Assembly (NCBI GenBank): GCA_017559995.1
Contig: JAFYPP010000044.1
Location: forward strand, 1 to 45,082
Reading direction: 5' to 3'
Length of the DNA stretch: 45,082 nucleotides
Source: Clostridia bacterium
GTDB taxonomy: Bacteria; Bacillota; Clostridia; Oscillospirales; Butyricicoccaceae
The position numbers were made by a program, and so were the translations under genes. This document shows, piece by piece, positions 39,890 through 45,082 of the stretch (positions are counted from its first letter, which is position 1; every line of letters begins with the position of its first letter). The notes under the pieces were generated by a model. It had not been told where the DNA came from. It was given only the letters and a program-made list of their open reading frames with translations, and did not search any database.

Positions 39890-41554
39890 ATGTTATCTGC
39901 CGATTCTTACGTGCTGCCGCGCGGAAAAAACGGCCGCAGTCTCCGCCGCCGGTGGGTGAAACTGCGCCTGCATACCAAACGACTGGCTACCATCGGCGCC
40001 AACGCGGTGGAACTGCAGGGCCTGTTCGGTCATGTGGCCCGGGCGCTCAGCTGGATCGGCTGGCTGCTGCTGCTGCTTTGGAATCTGCTTGCCCGCACGG
40101 TGAGCAAACTGGTGACGCCCATCAGTGACGCCATCGAAGAGACCCTGTCCCGCTTCCGGGCCGGTCATCGGCTGCGCCAGCAGGCCTATGAATACTACAC
40201 CCATCTCAAGAGCCTTGGCCATCGCCGTCAGGTGGGCCGGGGCGCCGGCATGGCCCTGCTGGCCAGCGCCACCATCATGATCATCTCCAGCTGCTGCTTC
40301 GGTCTGGGCTTCGAGGTGCGGATGGACGGCGAGAACCTGGGCTTTGTGGAGTCTCCCGCCCAGGTGATGGAACTGGTGGAGCGAGTGGAAGAGCGCATCG
40401 GCGCTTACCTGAACGCCCCTTACAGCCTGGACGCCGATTTTTCCTATACCATGCGGTACATGGACCGCACCGATCCCCTGGACGAGACGCTGCTGGAGCA
40501 GCGGCTGTTTGCCTCGGTGGATGACCAGAACCGCAAGTACATCCTTACGGTGGACGGCGAGACCATCGGCGTCAGCGAGAGCAAGACCGCGCTGGAGCTG
40601 ATGCTGCGGCGCATCCTGCTGCGCTCCGCGGAAAACGCCACCCAGGTGAACACCACCTTTGCCAATGATGTGGTGATCACCGAGACCACCGATGACAGCC
40701 TGGCCGCTACCCCCATCGCCGATATGGAGGCCAAACTCACCGCCAACAAGGTGGAGACCAAGATCTATACCGTCAAATCGGGCGACACCGTCAGCGCCAT
40801 CGGAAACGCCTACGGCATGAAGGTCAGCGAGATCGAGGCCCTCAACCCCGGTCTGGATCCCGCCAAGATCAAGATCGGTCAGGAACTGACCCTGTCCGGT
40901 CCGGTGCCCTATCTGTCGGTAAAGCAGACCATCACCGAAAGCTACGTGGAAGCCATCCCCTACGAGACCGAGCTGGAATACGATGACACCATGTACAAAA
41001 ACAAGAGCAAGATCAAGGTGGAGGGCGTCAACGGCACCGCCGACGTGGTGGCCGACGTGACCTATGTCAACGGCGAGGAGACCGGAAGAGACGTGCTCAG
41101 CTATACCGTCACCGCCGAGCCGGTGAACGCCGTGAAGATCGTGGGCACCAAGGCGCTGCCCCGGTATATGGCCACCGGCAGCTTTATCAAGCCCTCCAAC
41201 GGCCGTTTCTCTTCCGCCTACGGTTACCGTCCCAATCTGGGTGATTTCCACACCGGCGTGGACTTTGCCGGCGCTACCGGCACCAACATCTGGGCTGCCG
41301 ACGGCGGCGTGGTCATCCATTCCGGCTGGAAGGGCAACTACGGTTACTGCGTCATCATCGACCACCAGAACGGCTACACCACCTATTATGCCCACTGCAG
41401 CAAGCTGCTGGTCAAGGTAGGCGCCAAGGTGGCCAAGGGCGATATCATCGCCAAGGTGGGCAACACCGGCCGAAGCTACGGCTCCCACGTGCATTTCGAG
41501 ATCCGGAAGAACGGAAAGCACCAGAATCCGCTGAACTATATCAGCAAATATTAA
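39890..41554 (+). CDS. Membrane-anchored LysM-G5-M23 peptidoglycan endopeptidase
   Basis: 554 residues. Domains in order: basic cytoplasmic start; a hydrophobic segment at about 53-69; an amphipathic/charged stretch; a second hydrophobic segment at about 118-140; a helical region; LysM (291-335, YTVKSGDTVSAIGNAYG); G5 (about 343-419); and peptidase M23 (about 430-550) with zinc ligands H454 and D458 in FHTGVD, H502 in YYAHC and H535 in GSHVHFE. It should cut peptidoglycan cross-bridges or stem peptides outside the membrane while anchored by the hydrophobic segments rather than being released. AGAGAGG precedes the ATG. A WalR-like dyad lies upstream and a terminator downstream. Nearest known relatives are sporulation/elongation M23 proteins, but no sporulation signal is visible. 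Confidence 0.88.
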   Translation: MLSADSYVLPRGKNGRSLRRRWVKLRLHTKRLATIGANAVELQGLFGHVARALSWIGWLLLLLWNLLARTVSKLVTPISDAIEETLSRFRAGHRLRQQAYEYYTHLKSLGHRRQVGRGAGMALLASATIMIISSCCFGLGFEVRMDGENLGFVESPAQVMELVERVEERIGAYLNAPYSLDADFSYTMRYMDRTDPLDETLLEQRLFASVDDQNRKYILTVDGETIGVSESKTALELMLRRILLRSAENATQVNTTFANDVVITETTDDSLAATPIADMEAKLTANKVETKIYTVKSGDTVSAIGNAYGMKVSEIEALNPGLDPAKIKIGQELTLSGPVPYLSVKQTITESYVEAIPYETELEYDDTMYKNKSKIKVEGVNGTADVVADVTYVNGEETGRDVLSYTVTAEPVNAVKIVGTKALPRYMATGSFIKPSNGRFSSAYGYRPNLGDFHTGVDFAGATGTNIWAADGGVVIHSGWKGNYGYCVIIDHQNGYTTYYAHCSKLLVKVGAKVAKGDIIAKVGNTGRSYGSHVHFEIRKNGKHQNPLNYISKY

Positions 41555-41564
41555 GAGAACTTGC

Positions 41565-41594
41565 AAAAGCCCTCCAAACGGAGGGCTTTTTTTC
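41565..41594 (+). terminator. Terminator of the M23 gene
   Basis: An 11-bp stem (41565-41575 with 41580-41590), loop AAAC, with a T-run. Confidence 0.92.
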
Positions 41595-41651
41595 TTGCGG
41601 TTGTTGTCGTTTACATAAAATTTTAAATGTTTTGGAAAAAATAGCGTGCAA

Positions 41652-41680
41652 TTGACAATAATTTCTGTTATACTTATCCT
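41652..41680 (+). promoter_or_regulatory. Promoter(s) of the gls24-fakA operon
   Basis: A perfect TTGACA (41652-41657) has TATCCT 17 bp downstream (41675-41680). An overlapping extended -10, TGtTATACT (41666-41674), could serve a second start. Confidence 0.6.
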
Positions 41681-41729
41681 GTATAAATTCGTTCGTCGGA
41701 ACTCGTTTCCCAAAAAGGAGGGCGCAATC

Positions 41730-42074
41730 ATGCGTTTTGATACCCAGAATGGCGTCATCGGCATCTCCAATGACGTTGTGGCTTCCGTAGCCGGTAAAGC
41801 CGCATCCGCCTGCTTCGGCGTGCGGGGAATGGCAGCGCGCTCCGCTCTGGACGGTCTGGCCCGCCTGCTCAAAGGTGAGAAGCTGACCCAGGGTGTGGAT
41901 GTGAGAAGCGCGGCGGACGGCGTGGAACTGGACCTGCACGTGGCGCTGGACAGCGGCGTCAATGTGCGCACCACCTGCAGCAACCTGCAGCATCAGGTGC
42001 GGTATCAGGTCGAGCACACCTGCGGCATCACCGTAAAGACCATCAACATTTACGTTGAGACCGTAAAAGGTTGA
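41730..42074 (+). CDS. Asp23/Gls24 family protein (YloU-like)
   Basis: 114 residues, a complete Asp23/Gls24 domain (NGVIGISNDVVASVAGKAA at the start, GITVKTINIYVETV at the end). The family is linked to envelope stress; YloU-like members are cytoplasmic and widely found just before the fatty-acid-kinase gene, as here (30 nt). The ATG at 41730 has AAGGAGGG upstream; an in-frame upstream ATG (41646) overlaps the promoter and was not used. Confidence 0.92.
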   Translation: MRFDTQNGVIGISNDVVASVAGKAASACFGVRGMAARSALDGLARLLKGEKLTQGVDVRSAADGVELDLHVALDSGVNVRTTCSNLQHQVRYQVEHTCGITVKTINIYVETVKG

Positions 42075-42103
42075 TCCGCGCAGTAAGTTAGGAGGCAAAC
42101 AAT

Positions 42104-43759
42104 ATGGCTAGAATGATCGATGGCGAAGCCTATAAAGAAATGATCCTGGCGGCGGCTGCCGCCGTTGCCGACCGCGTTGAGGAAGTCAACGCCCTGAACG
42201 TGTTCCCCGTCCCCGACGGTGACACCGGCACCAATATGTCCATGACCCTGAACGCCGCGGCTGACCAGCTGAACAAGCTGGAGAGCCCCACCCTGGGCCG
42301 TGCTCTGGAGGTCACCTCCAGCGCTCTGCTGCGCGGTGCCCGCGGCAACTCCGGCGTTATCACCTCTCTGCTGTTCCGCGGCATTGCCAAGGGCATGAAG
42401 GACGCCCGCACCGCCGACGGCGCCGTGCTGGCCGAAGGCCTCAAGGAGGGTGCCGCCACTGCCTACAAGGCCGTGATGAAGCCCGCCGAGGGCACCATCC
42501 TCACCGTGGCCCGCATTGCCGGCGACGCCGCTGTCAAGGCCGCCAAAAAGACCCGTGATCCCGAGTCCGTGCTGGGCGCCGCCATCAAGGCCGCCAAGAA
42601 GGCTCTGGATGAGACCGTCAACCAGAACCCCGTGCTGAAGAAGGCCGGCGTTGTGGATGCCGGCGGCTACGGCTATCTGCTGATCCTGCAGGGTATGCAG
42701 GACGCCCTGTCCGGCACCATCACCCGCCTGGCCCGCAAGATCGCCGTTCCCGTGATCAATCCCGCCGTCACGGTGGAGAGCGCCGACTTCTCCTCCTTTG
42801 ACGAGGGCGAGATCAACTTTGACTACTGCACCGAGTTTATCGCCGCCCGTGAGACCGACAAGGATCCCGACGACCTGCGGAAGTTCCTGCCCACCATCGG
42901 CGACTGCGTGGTGGTGGTGGAGGACGACGAGATCGTCAAGGTCCACGTGCACACCAACGAACCCCATCTGGCCCTGGGCGAGGCCCTCAAGTACGGCCAG
43001 CTGATCACCGTCAAGATCGAGAACATGGTGGAGCAGCACCGTCAGATGGTGGCCGAGGAGACCGAGGCTCATATGGGCAAGCGTGAGTACGCCGCTCCCG
43101 TCACCCGTTACGGCTTCGTTTCGGTGGCCGCCGGCGAAGGCGTCATGAACCTGTTCCGTGAGCTGGGCGCTGACAACGTGGTTGGCGGCGGTCAGACCAT
43201 GAACCCCTCCACCGAGGACATCCTGCGGGCCATCGACCTGACTCCCGCCGAGATCGTCTTCGTGCTGCCCAACAACAAGAACATCATCATGGCCGGTCAG
43301 CAGGCCGCTGCCCTGTCCGACAAGCAGGTTGTGGTGCTGGGCACCAAGACCATCCCCCAGGGTATCTGCGCCATGCTGTCCTTTGACCACGATCTGGAGC
43401 TGGAGGCCAACGTGCAGGCCATGGAGGCCGCCATTGAGGCCGTCAAGTCCGGTTCCATCACCTACGCCGCCCGCGACAGCGAGTTCGACGGCCGCTCCAT
43501 TCAGGAAGGCGACCACATGGCTCTGACCGAGGGCAAGCTGCTGGAGACCGGCAAGGACTTCTTCGCCGTGATGGAGGCGCTGGCCAAGACCATGTGCAAG
43601 GATGAGTGCAACTTCATCACCATCATCTACGGTGAGGGCGCTGACGAGGCACAGGCCGACAAGGTCCGTGAGATCTTCCAGAAGGCTTCCGGCGACGCCG
43701 AGATCAACGTTCTGTGCGGCGGCCAGCCCGTCTACAGCTACCTGATCTCCGTGGAATAA
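42104..43759 (+). CDS. fakA: DAK2-domain fatty acid kinase subunit A (YloV-like)
   Basis: 551 residues. The N-terminal DhaL/DAK2 nucleotide-binding domain shows NVFPVPDGDTGTN (32-44, Mg-binding aspartates) and GARGNSGVI (78-86). A middle domain and a C-terminal DegV-like/FakA domain follow. FakA phosphorylates fatty acids presented by a separate FakB (DegV-type) protein; no fakB lies in this window. The order gls24 - fakA is conserved in Firmicutes (yloU-yloV). AGGAGG precedes the ATG. A terminator follows. Confidence 0.93.
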   Translation: MARMIDGEAYKEMILAAAAAVADRVEEVNALNVFPVPDGDTGTNMSMTLNAAADQLNKLESPTLGRALEVTSSALLRGARGNSGVITSLLFRGIAKGMKDARTADGAVLAEGLKEGAATAYKAVMKPAEGTILTVARIAGDAAVKAAKKTRDPESVLGAAIKAAKKALDETVNQNPVLKKAGVVDAGGYGYLLILQGMQDALSGTITRLARKIAVPVINPAVTVESADFSSFDEGEINFDYCTEFIAARETDKDPDDLRKFLPTIGDCVVVVEDDEIVKVHVHTNEPHLALGEALKYGQLITVKIENMVEQHRQMVAEETEAHMGKREYAAPVTRYGFVSVAAGEGVMNLFRELGADNVVGGGQTMNPSTEDILRAIDLTPAEIVFVLPNNKNIIMAGQQAAALSDKQVVVLGTKTIPQGICAMLSFDHDLELEANVQAMEAAIEAVKSGSITYAARDSEFDGRSIQEGDHMALTEGKLLETGKDFFAVMEALAKTMCKDECNFITIIYGEGADEAQADKVREIFQKASGDAEINVLCGGQPVYSYLISVE

Positions 43760-43788
43760 ACCAATACCCTCCCCTTGGGGAGTCTGCA

Positions 43789-43823
43789 AGGGGTCGCCGT
43801 ATGGCGGCCCCTGTCTGTTTTTT
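43789..43823 (+). terminator. Terminator of the gls24-fakA operon
   Basis: A 10-bp stem with one G-T pair (43789-43798 with 43803-43812), loop GTAT, is followed by a T-run shortly after. Confidence 0.8.
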
Positions 43824-43844
43824 GTAGAAAAGGAGCGATGATCC

Positions 43845-44732
43845 ATGATCGAACAATGGCTGCGGGATAAAGCGGTGTCCACCGCCCAGAGCCTGAGCGA
43901 TATCACCCGGCAGACCGCCGGCGACGGCGCCATCAGCGGCTACGGTATGCAGAACAAGGTGCGCCGGCTGATCGACCTGCTGCGCTGCGCCATGTATCCC
44001 AATATTTATCACGACGGCATCGTCCGTCCCGAGTTCGTGCCCTCGCTGGTCACCGGCAAGCTGCAGGAGGCCGCGGCGCTGCTGTACGAAATGTGTTCCA
44101 ACGTGATGGTGGCCACCTGTCAGGAGGCCCAGAAGGGCGGCGTGGAGTGCGATTGCTGCCGGGAAAAGGCCGACACGGTGACCTGCGCCTTTATGAACAG
44201 CCTGTGCGATATTGCCGAGGTGCTGAACACCGACATCATCGCCGCCTACGAGGGTGATCCCGCCGCACGGTCGGCAGAGGAGATCCTGTTGGCCTATCCC
44301 GCCTTTGAGGCGCTGTCCATCTTCCGTCTGGCGCACCGGCTGTACGAGCTGGGCGTGCCCCTCATTCCCCGCATGATGACCGAACAGGCCCATTCCCGTA
44401 CCGGTATCGATATCCACCCCGGCGCCACCATCGGCCGGTATTTCTTCATCGACCACGGCACCGGCGTGGTCATCGGTGAGACCTGTATCATCGGCGAGCG
44501 GGTGAAGCTGTACCAGGGCGTCACGCTGGGCGCGAAGAGCTTCACGCTGGACGGTGACGGCAATCCTGTCAAGGGCGTCCACCGCCATCCCCGTGTGGGC
44601 AACAACGTGGTCATCTATGCCGGTGCCACCATTTTGGGCGGCGATACGTACATCGGTGACGACAGCGTTATCGGCGGCAGCGTGTGGCTGACCCATTCGG
44701 TCCCTGCCGGAAGCCGAATTTATAATAAGTAA
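43845..44732 (+). CDS. Serine O-acetyltransferase (EpsC-type)
   Basis: 295 residues, longer than CysE and matching the EpsC branch, with a helical N-terminal domain (about 1-180). Left-handed beta-helix repeats follow from about 180: [53 protein letters not shown], ending with THSVPAGSR. It acetylates L-serine with acetyl-CoA, the first step of cysteine synthesis. AAAAGGAG precedes the ATG. No cysK is adjacent and no T-box or S-box leader was recognised. Confidence 0.92.
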   Translation: MIEQWLRDKAVSTAQSLSDITRQTAGDGAISGYGMQNKVRRLIDLLRCAMYPNIYHDGIVRPEFVPSLVTGKLQEAAALLYEMCSNVMVATCQEAQKGGVECDCCREKADTVTCAFMNSLCDIAEVLNTDIIAAYEGDPAARSAEEILLAYPAFEALSIFRLAHRLYELGVPLIPRMMTEQAHSRTGIDIHPGATIGRYFFIDHGTGVVIGETCIIGERVKLYQGVTLGAKSFTLDGDGNPVKGVHRHPRVGNNVVIYAGATILGGDTYIGDDSVIGGSVWLTHSVPAGSRIYNK

Positions 44733-44737
44733 ACAGA

Positions 44738-44771
44738 AAAAGCCGATGCGTGCGCATCGGCTTTTCTTTTG
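44738..44771 (+). terminator. Terminator of the serine acetyltransferase gene
   Basis: A 12-bp stem (44738-44749 with 44754-44765), loop GTGC, is followed by CTTTT. Confidence 0.92.
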
Positions 44772-44808
44772 TGCCCGAGGGTTCCGGTACCCTATGTTTA
44801 AGAAAATG

Positions 44809-44839
44809 AAAAAAAGACATGCCATGTGACATGTCTTTT
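44809..44839 (-). terminator. Terminator hairpin of repeat unit 1
   Basis: On the minus strand a 10-bp stem (44830-44839 with 44812-44821) is followed by seven T, starting five bases after the CCA of the tRNA-like module. Confidence 0.75.
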
Positions 44840-44844
44840 CTCCG

Positions 44845-44908
44845 TGGCAGGGGCAGAAGGACTTGAACCCGCTGCGCGGGCAACCCCGCACCTGCGGTGC
44901 ATTGGTTA
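44845..44908 (-). ncRNA. tRNA 3'-half-like module, copy 1
   Basis: On the minus strand there is a 7-bp hairpin (GTGCGGG/CCCGCGC), a T-arm with TTCAAGT loop (stem with one mismatch), acceptor 3' strand TGCCCCT, discriminator G and CCA (44845-44847). TGCCCCT-G-CCA fits a bacterial tRNA-Trp 3' end. No matching 5' acceptor strand (AGGGGCA) is present, so this is a partial or degenerate tRNA, not a functional one. Confidence 0.5.
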
Positions 44909-44944
44909 GGCCGAGGGTTCCAGTCCCGTGTGTTTAAGAAAATG

Positions 44945-44975
44945 AAAAAAAGACATGCCATGCGACATGTCTTTT
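44945..44975 (-). terminator. Terminator hairpin of repeat unit 2
   Basis: Same as unit 1 except for one base in the loop (C44963). Confidence 0.75.
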
Positions 44976-44980
44976 CTCCG

Positions 44981-45044
44981 TGGCAGGGGCAGAAGGACTT
45001 GAACCCGCTGCGCGGGCAACCCCGCACCTGCGGTGCATTGGTTA
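44981..45044 (-). ncRNA. tRNA 3'-half-like module, copy 2
   Basis: Identical to the copy at 44845-44908, with CCA at 44981-44983. Confidence 0.5.
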
Positions 45045-45082
45045 GGCCGAGGGTTCCAGTCCCGTGTGTTTAAGAAAATGAA

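Larger units (their letters stand above)
44772..45082 (-). repeat. Tandem array of exact 136-bp units with tRNA-like ends
   Basis: From about 44796 to the end of the window the sequence repeats with a period of exactly 136 bp (TTTAAGAAAATG begins near 44797, 44933 and 45069). The two complete units differ at one base (T44827 / C44963), in a hairpin loop. A degenerate stub (GAGGGTTCCGGTACCC, from about 44772) precedes the first unit. On the minus strand each unit has a tRNA 3'-end-like module with CCA followed by a terminator. The array runs out of the window, so copy number is unknown. Confidence 0.9.

Noticed and set aside
43760..43844. T-box or S-box leader before the serine acetyltransferase gene
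   Set aside because: The short gap holds only the terminator of the preceding operon; no T-box sequence is present.
44668..45027. 119-codon open frame in the terminal repeats (minus strand)
   Set aside because: It is made of tandem repeat units holding tRNA-like sequence and terminators; no coding support.
44772..45082. CRISPR array
   Set aside because: Whole 136-bp units repeat without unique spacers and no cas genes are nearby.

Overview
The window looks like chromosome of an anaerobic Firmicute of the class Clostridia, probably an Oscillospirales (Ruminococcaceae/Oscillospiraceae-like) gut bacterium. The evidence is high GC in the genes (roughly 60 %), strong AGGAGG ribosome sites, sigma-A promoters, three MATE exporters, a Gls24-FakA pair, an EpsC-type serine acetyltransferase, an FMN riboswitch before a RibU transporter and a WalR-type box before a wall hydrolase. 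The genus cannot be fixed from sequence reading alone. No phage, plasmid or CRISPR module is present.

Layout. (1) 2-262 is the tail of an alanine-dehydrogenase-like gene and its terminator. (2) 466-8981 is a seven-gene plus-strand operon behind a near-consensus promoter: beta-lactamase-fold serine hydrolase, enolase-superfamily N-acylamino-acid racemase/dipeptide epimerase, tandem NlpC/P60-like protein, CapA-like phosphoesterase, ornithine/alanine-racemase-like PLP protein, M20 amidohydrolase and MmgE/PrpD protein. None has a signal peptide or membrane anchor, so it reads as a cytoplasmic pathway acting on D-amino-acid-containing or N-acylated peptides. This is the best candidate for an undescribed system. 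(3) 9037-11778 holds rpoN divergent from a MATE gene. (4) 11822-17602 holds a 3-hydroxybutyryl-CoA dehydrogenase gene, an AT-rich GNAT cassette bounded by a 15-bp direct repeat and short inverted repeats, then an operon MATE - DUF212 - M28 peptidase - YczE-like protein. (5) 17692-21410 (minus) has a class C serine hydrolase, a D-aminoacylase and a purine-type phosphoribosyltransferase; the last is divergent from a purine permease (21584-23017). (6) A Na/Pi cotransporter gene faces an eight-gene, tightly stacked minus-strand operon (32770 to 25008) of housekeeping and resistance-type genes.

(7) 32939-33015 is a lone tRNA-Arg(ACG); next comes a divergent AraC/MATE pair. (8) 35365-36512 is an FMN-riboswitch-controlled ribU-rhodanese unit. 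(9) 36509-39665 is a lipoprotein-pepT-nagA unit. (10) 39890-43759 is a LysM-G5-M23 wall hydrolase behind a WalR-like dyad, then gls24 and fakA. (11) 43845-44732 is a serine acetyltransferase gene. The window ends inside a tandem array of exact 136-bp units; each carries, on the minus strand, a tRNA 3'-end-like module with CCA followed at once by an intrinsic terminator.

As a whole the region is rich in peptide, D-amino-acid and cell-wall turnover functions (serine hydrolases, NlpC-like, M20, M28, D-aminoacylase, PepT, NagA, M23) with scattered exporters. Apart from the GNAT cassette and the terminal repeats there is little sign of recent mobility.
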